Source: an uncultured Tateyamaria sp.
GTDB taxonomy: Bacteria > Pseudomonadota > Alphaproteobacteria > Rhodobacterales > Rhodobacteraceae
Length of the DNA: 64,000 nucleotides
Reading direction: 5' to 3'
NCBI RefSeq assembly: GCF_947503385.1
Contig: NZ_CANNDO010000003.1
Coordinates: 372,001-436,000, forward strand
Positions within the stretch are counted from its first letter, which is position 1. Every line of letters starts with the position of its first letter. The notes below the pieces were generated by a model. It was not told where the DNA came from. It was given only the letters and a program-made list of their open reading frames with translations, and did no database searches. Both the position numbers and the translations under genes were made by a program. Positions 33,272 through 40,903 of the stretch are shown here, one piece after another.

Positions 33272-34662
33272 TCGGCAGCCTGCATCTTGGGGTAGGCATA
33301 CATGGTCGAGAAATCGAAGTCCGGATCGTCCCATGCAATCATCTTGCCGGGGTTCAGCAGACCTTTGGGGTCGGCCTCGCGCTTGAAGGTCAACTGCCGG
33401 TCATCGACCGTCTGCCGCCCGCCCTCTTCCAATGTATAGCGATGCGGGTTGAAGATCATGGCGCCCGCGTCCTCATGCATTTTCACGATCTCGTCCAAAC
33501 GTTCCTCGGTGGTGAACTTGACGAGGCTGAGGCCCGCAAACATGACCTTGCCCCCCTCCTTGAGCACTTCGAGGTGCTGGAGCACTTCGGGCGACAGCGC
33601 GTCGCGCATCTGTGCAATCAGGTCGAGGTGCTGCGGATAGCCATAGCGTACTTGCAGATAGGTGATCGACGGATCGACCTTGAGCGCGCGCAAAGTCGTG
33701 TGGTTCCAGCCGTATTCAAAAACGCTGCCCGGCGCGCGCTCCCAATTGTGATTGTCGCTGCGATAGATCAGGTCGAGCCCGGTCTGCCGCCCGAGGAACG
33801 TCTCGAACCCATCCATGGAATGCGGCGCCACCATCAGCGCGATCAGGTGGTCATCAGCATCCACATGCGGCGCCACCCGCTGGAAATAGTCCTTGGCTGT
33901 AGGTGCCTCGAACACGGTGGCGAGCTTGATCAGAATGCCGTCCTGATTGGCCAGTTCCTCGGCAAAGCGGGCAGCGGCCATGAAATCCTTGGTCCGCACG
34001 AACATCTCGGTCCAGTCATAGGCCGGGGCCAGCGGCATCTCGATCTCGGTGATGATGCCATTGGTGCCATAGGCATGAGACACGCGGGCCAGTTCCTCGC
34101 CACGGAATTCGAGCACGCGCGGCTCTTCCTCCATCGTGACCACACGCAGACGTATGATATTCCCAAGATCGCGCAGACTGCCCCATGTGCAGGAGCCGAC
34201 ACCGCCTGAACCGCCCGCGATGAAACCGCCGATGGTGGCCGTGGCCCACGTGCTGGAAAACATGCGGATTTCTTGCCCCGACTGTTCTTTACACACCGCG
34301 TCAAGGTCCTTGAGCAGGCACCCCGGCTCCACGATCACGCGGCCCGGATGGACCTTTTTGACCTGATCCATGTGGCGCAGGTGCATGACACAGCCGCCTT
34401 CCAGCGGCATCGCCTGCCCGTAGTTACCTGTGCCCGCCCCACGTGTCGTGACGGGCACGTCGTGGGCGTAGCAGGCGCGCAAGACTTCGATCACTTCGGC
34501 CTCGTTGCGCGGACGCACAACGAAATCGGCCACCACGTGATCCAGCCGGTCCTTGAGCACAGGCGAATACCAGAAAAAGTCGCGGCTTGAGGCGCGGATA
34601 TTCGTCTCTTTCTCTTCGATGTCGAGATGGGCCAATGCGGCCTTGGCAGCGTCGATGTTCAT
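33268..34662 (-). CDS. FAD-linked oxidase, GlcD/vanillyl-alcohol-oxidase family
   Basis: A 464-residue protein starting at the ATG at 34662 after GGGAG. The PCMH-type FAD domain is visible in VVRPRNEAEVIEVLRAC, VTTRGAGTGNYGQAMPLEGG, and IGGFIAGGSGGVGS; a C-terminal region ends in the family-typical DPKGLLNPGKM. The family oxidises 2-hydroxyacids, alcohols or amines with FAD and passes electrons to O2 or a quinone. With two flavodoxin-fold reductases in the same operon, an electron relay is possible. Both ends overlap neighbours by 4 bp. Confidence 0.88.
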   Translation of the reverse strand: MNIDAAKAALAHLDIEEKETNIRASSRDFFWYSPVLKDRLDHVVADFVVRPRNEAEVIEVLRACYAHDVPVTTRGAGTGNYGQAMPLEGGCVMHLRHMDQVKKVHPGRVIVEPGCLLKDLDAVCKEQSGQEIRMFSSTWATATIGGFIAGGSGGVGSCTWGSLRDLGNIIRLRVVTMEEEPRVLEFRGEELARVSHAYGTNGIITEIEMPLAPAYDWTEMFVRTKDFMAAARFAEELANQDGILIKLATVFEAPTAKDYFQRVAPHVDADDHLIALMVAPHSMDGFETFLGRQTGLDLIYRSDNHNWERAPGSVFEYGWNHTTLRALKVDPSITYLQVRYGYPQHLDLIAQMRDALSPEVLQHLEVLKEGGKVMFAGLSLVKFTTEERLDEIVKMHEDAGAMIFNPHRYTLEEGGRQTVDDRQLTFKREADPKGLLNPGKMIAWDDPDFDFSTMYAYPKMQAAE

Positions 34663-35933
34663 GATGTCTCCCACAGGTGATCGAGGGTGGCGTAGGCGGG
34701 CAGCGTGCGGTCAATGGCCTGCCCTTTGCGCAGCACGATGCGGTCTGATTGCGGCCGGGCATAGAGCTCGGTCCATTCGCGCGCGTTGAAAATCACAAGG
34801 TCGGCGGGGTCACCCGACGCCAGACCTTGCCGCGCAAAGCCGCAGGTTTCGGCAGGTTGGGTGGTGAATGCGGTGGCCCAGTCGGTTGCCGCGTGATCCA
34901 GATGCGCGATGCGCGTGGCCTGACGCATCACTTCGAGCATATCGAGGTCGCCATAGGCATAGAACGGATCGCGCGTGTTGTCCGAGGCAAAGGATACCGG
35001 GATGCCGCGTGCCTTCATCTCGTGCACCAGTGTGACACCCCGACCGCGCGGGGTCGAAGGGGCCCCTGCGGGCGCGCGATCCTGTAAATAGAGGTTGCAC
35101 ATGGGCAGGCTGACCACATGCAACCCTGCCCGTGCCACGAGATCCAGCGTGTCCAGCGCGCGCGCCTCGTCCTGCGTGGACAGCGAACAGCAATGGCCCA
35201 CGACGATACGTCCGTCGAACCCAACCTCCATAGCCACTTCGGCAATGAGGCGCAGGGTTTCAGAGGATGCATCCATCGTCTCATCCACGTGAAAATCTGC
35301 ATCCAGCCCGCGCGCCGCCGCGAGGCGAAAGAACCCTTCGAGCCGGTCGCGCAGGTCCGGCACAGGGTATGTCACCATCCCAAGAACACCGTCATGCGCG
35401 GCCACCAGATCGGCTGTGACGCGAAAATCGCCGTCCTCGGAGAAGCTATCGCAACCGATCAGGCAGACACCTTGCAGGTCGATCCGACCGGCCCAAGCCG
35501 CGCGCAACTCGGCAAAAACGGGCCACGTGATCTGCGGCTGCGGCGGTATGCTGTCGAGATGCGTGCGCACAGCGCGGGTGCCATGCGCGTAGGCGCAATT
35601 CAGGCCAAACTCCATTCGGCTGCGCAGATCATCTGCGGACCAATTGGCATGATCCGCACGGACCGTTGTCAACGCCCCCATAAACGACCCATCCGGGTTG
35701 GACGCGCGCGGCCAGATATGCCCCTTGTCCAGATGCACGTGCATATCCGCAAAACAGGGCAGAACCATCGCGCGGGCCATTTCGACGCGCGTGCCCGGTG
35801 TATCCGTTAATGTGCCATCGGCAATATGCACATCCGTTCGGATCAGATCACCCGCCTGCCCCAACAGGCAGGCTGGCACGGTCACATTGGCAAGGGTTAT
35901 GGGTCCGCTGGGCAGGGCGCGAAAATCCATCAA
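34659..35933 (-). CDS. Amidohydrolase, cytosine deaminase-like
   Basis: A 424-residue metal hydrolase. DMHVHLDKG gives the first two His ligands and the following Lys typical of CodA-like enzymes; FHVDE supplies the next His and the catalytic Glu region; GHCCSL the fourth His; and SDNTRDPFYAYGDLDMLE the final Asp. This pattern is that of cytosine deaminase and of s-triazine side-chain hydrolases rather than of dihydropyrimidinases. ATGs at 35933 and 35930 are both possible. It would deaminate or hydrolyse a pyrimidine- or triazine-like ring imported by the adjacent ABC system. Confidence 0.88.
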   Translation of the reverse strand: MMDFRALPSGPITLANVTVPACLLGQAGDLIRTDVHIADGTLTDTPGTRVEMARAMVLPCFADMHVHLDKGHIWPRASNPDGSFMGALTTVRADHANWSADDLRSRMEFGLNCAYAHGTRAVRTHLDSIPPQPQITWPVFAELRAAWAGRIDLQGVCLIGCDSFSEDGDFRVTADLVAAHDGVLGMVTYPVPDLRDRLEGFFRLAAARGLDADFHVDETMDASSETLRLIAEVAMEVGFDGRIVVGHCCSLSTQDEARALDTLDLVARAGLHVVSLPMCNLYLQDRAPAGAPSTPRGRGVTLVHEMKARGIPVSFASDNTRDPFYAYGDLDMLEVMRQATRIAHLDHAATDWATAFTTQPAETCGFARQGLASGDPADLVIFNAREWTELYARPQSDRIVLRKGQAIDRTLPAYATLDHLWETS

Positions 35934-36799
35934 TGCTCCCGCTTGATTGCGCTTTCATGCCACCTGCGGAGCAGCATGTGAGACAACAGGGACAGGGCGG
36001 CGAAGATGAACACACCCATAGCGGCCACAATCGCAAGTGCAGCAAACATACGCGCGATGTTCAGCCGGTAACCCGCCTCTTGGATACGAAAGGCAAGGCC
36101 CGTGCCCACACCACCCGTCCCCGCGACCAGTTCAGCCACCACGGCGCCGATCAGCGACAGGCCCCCCGCGATCTTGAGACCACCAAGGAAATATGGCAAC
36201 GCCGAGGGCAGTTGCAGCATCCAAAGCCGTTGCCAGCGCGTGGCACCATAGATGCGGAACAGGTCGCGCAGGTTGTGGTCCACCGAATTGAGGCCCAGCG
36301 TCGTGGAACTGAGCACCGGAAAGAACGCGACAATCCAAGCGCACATGAGCATCCCGACCGTCTTGCTTTCAACATAGATAAAGATCAGGGGCGCGATGGA
36401 CACAACCGGGGTCACCTGCAAGATCACCGCATATGGATAAAGCGACAGTTCAACCATACGCGATTGGTTGAACAGAATGGCGAGCCCCGCCCCGCCCACA
36501 ACGGCTATGGCCAGCGCCATGAGTGTGATGCGCCCGGTCAACAGCGCACTGTCCCACAAAAGGTTCCAATCCCCTGTCAGGCTGGCCCAGACGCGGGACG
36601 GACCGGGCAGGATAAAATGGGGTATGTCGTTCCAGACAACGATGCGGTCCCACAGCCAGATTGCCAAAACCATAACCAGCAGAGGCAGTACATACCGTGC
36701 CGTCTGTTCGACCCTGCGGCGGCGTGCGCGGCGGGCTTCCTCCGCGTCGACAGTGGCGGCCTTGCCCGCCTTGGCCCCCGGCAGGTCCGTGACACTCAT
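35930..36799 (-). CDS. ABC transporter permease, NitT/TauT (SsuC/ThiX) type
   Basis: A 289-residue permease with about six helices after a basic N terminus (EEARRARRRRVEQTARY). The coupling loop reads FRIYGATRWQRLWMLQLPSALPYFLGGLKI, typical of nitrate, sulfonate, taurine and thiamine-precursor importers. The start at 36799 overlaps the ATPase stop by ATGA, and its own stop overlaps the amidohydrolase start. It forms a homodimeric channel with the ATPase at 36796 and the binding protein at 37638. Confidence 0.92.
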   Translation of the reverse strand: MSVTDLPGAKAGKAATVDAEEARRARRRRVEQTARYVLPLLVMVLAIWLWDRIVVWNDIPHFILPGPSRVWASLTGDWNLLWDSALLTGRITLMALAIAVVGGAGLAILFNQSRMVELSLYPYAVILQVTPVVSIAPLIFIYVESKTVGMLMCAWIVAFFPVLSSTTLGLNSVDHNLRDLFRIYGATRWQRLWMLQLPSALPYFLGGLKIAGGLSLIGAVVAELVAGTGGVGTGLAFRIQEAGYRLNIARMFAALAIVAAMGVFIFAALSLLSHMLLRRWHESAIKREH

Positions 36800-37578
36800 G
36801 CTGCCGCCTCCATCGCCTGTTCCAGCGCCTGCGACGCGGCACGGCAATGGGCGGCATAATCGGCTGATGTGCGAAACGCCTCGTCCCTGGGATGTGGCGC
36901 ATCGACGTGTAATTCCTCGATCACCCGTCCGGGACGCGCCGCCATCACCACAATGCGGTCCGACAGGAACACGCTTTCGAACACCGAATGGGTGACAAAT
37001 ATCACGGTGCAGCCGATCCGCGCCTGCATGTCCAAAAGGTCATTGTTCAGCTTGAAACGGGTGATTTCGTCCAGCGCGGCAAAAGGTTCGTCCATGAGGA
37101 TCAGCTTGGGCTGGGTGACCATGGCGCGCGCAATCGACACCCGCATTTTCATGCCCCCCGACAGCGCGCGGGGGTAGGCGTTCTGGAATTTTTCCAAGCC
37201 CACCAATTTGAGCGTTTGCAAGATATCGTCCTTGGCCGCGCTGTAAGGCGTGCCTTCCAGCCGGAACGGCAAATACACATTCTGTGCAACCGTGGCCCAC
37301 GGCATCAGGGTGGGCTCCTGAAACACAACGCCCAGATCACCCTTGGCGCGCGGTGTGGACCATTCGATACGACCCGCAGTTGGATCCGACAGCCCGGCAA
37401 TCAGACGCAGCGCAGTGGACTTGCCACAGCCTGACGGGCCAAGCAGCGAAATGAAATCACCCTCGCGCACCTCAAGTGACATGGCGCGCAAGGCTGCCAC
37501 GTTGCCGGGAAACACCTTGTCCACCGCGCTCACGCGCAACAGTTCAGAACGCTCTGCAAAGGGGGCAATGCGGGCCAT
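36796..37578 (-). CDS. ABC transporter ATPase, NitT/TauT (SsuB) type
   Basis: A 260-residue ATPase starting at 37578 with GGAGGAC upstream. Walker A GPSGCGKST, Q-loop VVFQEPTLMPW, signature LSGGMKMRV, Walker B LILMDEPFAALD, and switch His in FVTHSVFES are all present. GGMKMR differs from the more common GGMRQR. The EPTLMPW Q-loop is characteristic of the nitrate/sulfonate/taurine importer group. Transcribed after the binding protein across a strong hairpin. Confidence 0.94.
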   Translation of the reverse strand: MARIAPFAERSELLRVSAVDKVFPGNVAALRAMSLEVREGDFISLLGPSGCGKSTALRLIAGLSDPTAGRIEWSTPRAKGDLGVVFQEPTLMPWATVAQNVYLPFRLEGTPYSAAKDDILQTLKLVGLEKFQNAYPRALSGGMKMRVSIARAMVTQPKLILMDEPFAALDEITRFKLNNDLLDMQARIGCTVIFVTHSVFESVFLSDRIVVMAARPGRVIEELHVDAPHPRDEAFRTSADYAAHCRAASQALEQAMEAAA

Positions 37579-37592
37579 ACGTCCTCCGGTTT

Positions 37593-37615
37593 GGGGGCGG
37601 ACCCGGTCCGCCCCC
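37593..37615. repeat. Perfect 10-bp hairpin between binding-protein and ATPase genes
   Basis: GGGGGCGGAC (37593-37602) pairs perfectly with GTCCGCCCCC (37606-37615) around a CCG loop. No T-run follows on the minus strand, so full termination is unlikely. It sits 22 bp after the binding-protein stop and before the ATPase, suiting partial termination or 3'-end protection of the binding-protein message. Confidence 0.8.
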
Positions 37616-37637
37616 ACCTGCCGTCATGGTGAATGGA

Positions 37638-38624
37638 TCAGGGTTTGATGTCGAATCCGACCTTTTTGTTGGTGAAATCAAGCGTATAGGCCGCCTTCCA
37701 ATCCAGATCGCCTGCAATCACGCCCGCATCGACCATTTTTTGATAGAAATCGCCGATCACCTCATCCGACATTGCGCCAATGCCCAGATCAAGCGTCTTG
37801 CCACTGTCGACGATGCCCTGATCGCGCATCATATTCTTGGCAAAGTTGATCTTGTCCTGGCTCATGTCCGCATTGGCTTCGAGGATCAGCGCGTCTGCGG
37901 CCACGCTGTCGCCGTAAAGGTAGTTGTACCAGCCGGTCAGCGACGCATCGACAAAGCATTCCACCTGTTCCGGTTTCTCGTCGATGGTCGACTGCATCAC
38001 CTCGATTGTCGTGGCGTAAGACGAATACCCGTTGTCGGCGATCAAAAAGACGTTGGGTTTGAACCCTGCTTCCTTTTCCACCAGATACGGCTCGGACGAC
38101 AGATACCCCTGCATTGCGGTATCGGTGTTCGCGATGAACGGCGCCGGGTTAAACGTATAGGGCTGCCGCTGTTCGGCGGTGAACCCATGTTCCGCGATCA
38201 TCCACTGGTAATAGCTGGAATAGCCGTTGTCACCGATCAGCAGCGTCTTGTCCTTTAGCTCTTCCCAACTGGTCACATCAGGATGCGCCACGATAACTTG
38301 CGGGTGTTTCTGGAAGATCGCAGCCACGGCAACCACCGGGATATCCTCCGCCACGGCGTTGAACGCTTGCAGCATGTCGCCGCCCATGTGGAACTGAATA
38401 CGGTCAGCCAGCAACAGCGCGCGGTTGTTCACCTGTGGACCACCCGAAACGATGGTCACATCCAGACCGCACGCGGCATAGGTGCCGTCGGCCACGGATT
38501 GATAAAAGCCACCATGTTCCGCTTGTGCCAGCCAATTGGTGCCGAATGTCACCGGTGTCAGATCTTGAGCCATGGCAGTGGCAGGCAGGGCTGCGATGGC
38601 AGCACCTAGGATGAATTTGTGCAT
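37638..38624 (-). CDS. ABC transporter binding protein, NMT1/THI5 (NitT/TauT) type
   Basis: A 328-residue periplasmic protein with a signal peptide (residues 1-19, cleavage after AMA) and a AGGGGAG ribosome site. FGTNWLAQAEHGGFYQSVADGTYAACGLDVTI-like opening (residues 27 onward) is the hallmark of NMT1/THI5-type binding proteins for hydroxymethylpyrimidine, taurine, nitrate or riboflavin-like ligands. It is the first gene of the operon. With a cytosine-deaminase-like enzyme downstream, a pyrimidine or related heterocycle is a fair guess, though I found no thiamin-pyrophosphate aptamer in the leader. Confidence 0.9.
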   Translation of the reverse strand: MHKFILGAAIAALPATAMAQDLTPVTFGTNWLAQAEHGGFYQSVADGTYAACGLDVTIVSGGPQVNNRALLLADRIQFHMGGDMLQAFNAVAEDIPVVAVAAIFQKHPQVIVAHPDVTSWEELKDKTLLIGDNGYSSYYQWMIAEHGFTAEQRQPYTFNPAPFIANTDTAMQGYLSSEPYLVEKEAGFKPNVFLIADNGYSSYATTIEVMQSTIDEKPEQVECFVDASLTGWYNYLYGDSVAADALILEANADMSQDKINFAKNMMRDQGIVDSGKTLDLGIGAMSDEVIGDFYQKMVDAGVIAGDLDWKAAYTLDFTNKKVGFDIKP

Positions 38625-38722
38625 GAAAGTCTTCTCCCCTGAAGGCGGTTCATATTCATTAACAAATCAGACGCCCCCTCCGTCTGTGAAGGAAAGCGGC
38701 GACCGCAGTGCGACCTGCAGAA

Positions 38723-38760
38723 GGGGCGCGCTCCGCCCCGATGCGCCCATGAATTGGGCG
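38723..38760. repeat. Two tandem hairpins in the leader of the NitT/TauT operon
   Basis: GGGGCG (38723-38728) pairs with CGCCCC (38734-38739), and CGCCCA (38744-38749) pairs with TGGGCG (38755-38760). They lie in the 284-bp gap between the DUF4198 gene and the binding-protein gene, both on minus. They may end the upstream sigma operon or shape the leader of the downstream one. No T-run and no known riboswitch core is seen. Confidence 0.5.
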
Positions 38761-38908
38761 TGTCGGTATAAAAACAGGCAGCCCGAATGTTCCGATATCT
38801 TGGCACAGCATCTGCTGTTGCGTCCACAATGAGGGTAGATGCCATAAACCGTTAAAATGCAGGCATGTGGCATAATCTTGCCGCTTTGAGGTCGGTTTTC
38901 AGACGCGC

Positions 38909-39670
38909 TCAGGGTGCCCAGAACAGGGACACCCAATCACTGGCCCAATGACCACGCGCATCCGGTGCGCTCAGAAACACGGCATTGATCAGACACCGTT
39001 TTGCATTGGCCGTATCAGGTGCAACTTGGCCGTCTGTGTCTGTTTGCAAGCGGTGTTCCGTCACCACCCCGTCGCGGCCCTCGCAAAACAGGTCCGCGGG
39101 GTGATGCGGCGCGACCGCACCATGTGCCAACAGCGTGAACCGCCCGTCCGATTTGACCCATTCGTACTGGAGGCCCAAACGCCTGTCGCGGCCCTGTTTC
39201 TCGCCGAAATGCACCAGCGTCTTGGAAAACCGGCGATAGGTTTCGCCTATGCTGCCATCCGGTTCTGCCACAAGCGGCAGTTGCTGCGCCAGAACGTCCC
39301 CCGCCCCGATCCCCTGTGCGAAGGATATGAATTCTGCCTGTGTCGGATAGGTCAGGGATTGCCCGAATGACGCAACCGCCAGAATGTGCAGCCCCTGTGC
39401 CTGCGCGGACAGGGACAGGTCGCTTTTGGACAGTGGTTGGGTGTGCAGCGCCTGCACCGCCTCCGGTCCAACCCAATAGGCGTGTTGATATGCGCGCGGT
39501 TCAAACGGAAATACATCCCCCTGAAAACGTTCACCTACGCGCACCTGAACCGACAATGGGGCGTCAGCGGATGGTGTCATCCGATCCGGTTCGATCCAAA
39601 ACTCGTGCGCTTGCGCCACGGGACCAGCCGCCATGCCGCACAACATCACGCACAAAAACCTAGACATCAC
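38909..39670 (-). CDS. DUF4198 family periplasmic protein
   Basis: A 253-residue protein with a signal peptide (cleavage near AQA, residue 21) and the HEFWIEP opening that defines DUF4198 proteins, some of which lie beside nickel or cobalt uptake genes. The mature part should be beta-rich with an Ig-like fold. No metal transporter is nearby. The start overlaps the anti-sigma gene by about 11 bp, so it is the last gene of the operon gspG-H-I-C-D, sigma, anti-sigma, DUF4198. It may be an envelope protein under the same control. ATGs at 39670 and 39667 are both possible. Confidence 0.82.
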   Translation of the reverse strand: MMSRFLCVMLCGMAAGPVAQAHEFWIEPDRMTPSADAPLSVQVRVGERFQGDVFPFEPRAYQHAYWVGPEAVQALHTQPLSKSDLSLSAQAQGLHILAVASFGQSLTYPTQAEFISFAQGIGAGDVLAQQLPLVAEPDGSIGETYRRFSKTLVHFGEKQGRDRRLGLQYEWVKSDGRFTLLAHGAVAPHHPADLFCEGRDGVVTEHRLQTDTDGQVAPDTANAKRCLINAVFLSAPDARGHWASDWVSLFWAP

Positions 39671-40325
39671 TCAATGTCCCGACAGCGAGCACCGGACCAG
39701 TGGGCGCGCCTGTTGGTGAGCCGCCCAAAGGTTCAAGGCTGACGGCCAGTACAGAACCGTCTTGCAGGGATAGAGCACCGTTTTGTTGCAACTGAGCCGT
39801 TTGGGCAAAGGTCCCGAGCGACCGTGGCACCCCGTCAGACGGTATCACCCAAAGCTCAAACGTGGCATCACCAACGGCCACCCCAGCGGTAAGCGCGATG
39901 TCGATCTCGCCCTGATCCTCGCCGATCTGCACCGCAAAGCGGTAATCGCTGTCGCCGCTGGCAAGCTCGGCAGTCAAGCGCGGCCCTTCGGGCACAAGCA
40001 GCGGCAAAGACACGACCATCACAAGGATTGCCAAGGCCGCAGCGACAAGACCCGCAGGCAGCCAGCGCAGCCGCTTGCGATCTGCCGTGCCAAACAACCT
40101 GCGATCTATGGCAACCTTGATCCCGGGTGCAGGCTGCGCCGTTCCATAATCATCATTCAATCCGGCAAAATACGCCTCCCACGCCGCGACACGAGCGGCA
40201 AAGTCGCGATCTTGACGCATCCGCGCCTCGACAGACGCGCGTTCATCTGCCGCTATCAGACCAACGACATATTCCGCTGCAAGTGCCGCATCTTCTTCGT
40301 CATGTGTCATGCTGTCTTCGGTCAT
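39660..40325 (-). CDS. RskA-like anti-sigma factor
   Basis: A 221-residue single-pass membrane protein. Residues about 5-55 (LAAEYVVGLIAADERASVEA) form the anti-sigma-K-type domain; a membrane helix follows (LPAGLVAAALAILVMVVSLP); the periplasmic C-terminal part is the RskA fold, with FELWVIPSDGVPRSLG. The start is at 40325, overlapping the sigma stop by ATGA. It should hold the sigma factor encoded just upstream at the membrane until a signal reaches the periplasmic domain. Confidence 0.9.
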   Translation of the reverse strand: MTEDSMTHDEEDAALAAEYVVGLIAADERASVEARMRQDRDFAARVAAWEAYFAGLNDDYGTAQPAPGIKVAIDRRLFGTADRKRLRWLPAGLVAAALAILVMVVSLPLLVPEGPRLTAELASGDSDYRFAVQIGEDQGEIDIALTAGVAVGDATFELWVIPSDGVPRSLGTFAQTAQLQQNGALSLQDGSVLAVSLEPLGGSPTGAPTGPVLAVGTLSDV

Positions 40326-40900
40326 TTCGGGGCTTGCTCCAGACAGGTGCGCAGACGCATCAAACTGCGCCGCAGCCAGGTTCGGATCGTGTTCAGCGGC
40401 GTATCGAACCGATCCGCCAGTTCCTGATAGGACCACCCTTCGATATAGGCGGCGCGCACCGCTTCGGCCCGTTGCGCCTCCAACTCTTCGAGGCAGGCGT
40501 CGATTTTGGCGCGACTTTCGCTTTGTGCCAGTGCCGATTCCGGCGTGGGGCCATCGTCGGGCACGTCCTGCGCCATTTCAATCGGCGCCACCGGAGCGGT
40601 GCGCACGCGCATCCGGTCAATGGCCAGATTGCGGGTGATCGTGATCAGCCATGACATTGACCGGCCTTCACCGGGGCGAAAACTGCTGGCCCGCTGCCAG
40701 ATACGCACATAGGCGTCCTGTAGCACATCCTCCGCCTCGGATCGGTTTTTCATCATGCGCAACGCAACAGCAAAGAGCCGCCCCGAGGTCAGCGCATAGA
40801 GCCGATCAAAGGCGCGCCTGTCGGCAAGCGCCACACGCACGATCAGACCGTCAAGTTCGTCCTGTGTTTCGGCTGCTCCGGCAGCCACGATACTAGGCAT
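40322..40900 (-). CDS. ECF RNA polymerase sigma factor, SigK-like
   Basis: A 192-residue ECF sigma. Region 2 runs through FDRLYALTSGRLFAVALRMM and EAEDVLQDAYVRIWQRA; SWLITITRNLAIDRMR closes region 2.4. Region 4 is RAEAVRAAYIEGWSYQELA with the recognition helix around NTIRTWLRRSLMRLR. The pairing with an RskA-like anti-sigma places it in the SigK-type group. Only 3 bp separate it from gspD, so it is transcribed as part of the secretion operon rather than alone, an uncommon arrangement. It could recognise the shared promoter motif found in this region. Confidence 0.93.
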   Translation of the reverse strand: MPSIVAAGAAETQDELDGLIVRVALADRRAFDRLYALTSGRLFAVALRMMKNRSEAEDVLQDAYVRIWQRASSFRPGEGRSMSWLITITRNLAIDRMRVRTAPVAPIEMAQDVPDDGPTPESALAQSESRAKIDACLEELEAQRAEAVRAAYIEGWSYQELADRFDTPLNTIRTWLRRSLMRLRTCLEQAPK

Positions 40901-40903
40901 TGT

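Noticed and set aside
38625-38908. Possible thiamin-pyrophosphate riboswitch before the THI5-like binding-protein operon
   Set aside because: I looked for the conserved CTGAGA and ACCTGAT-type cores on the minus strand and did not find them. Only two simple hairpins are present.
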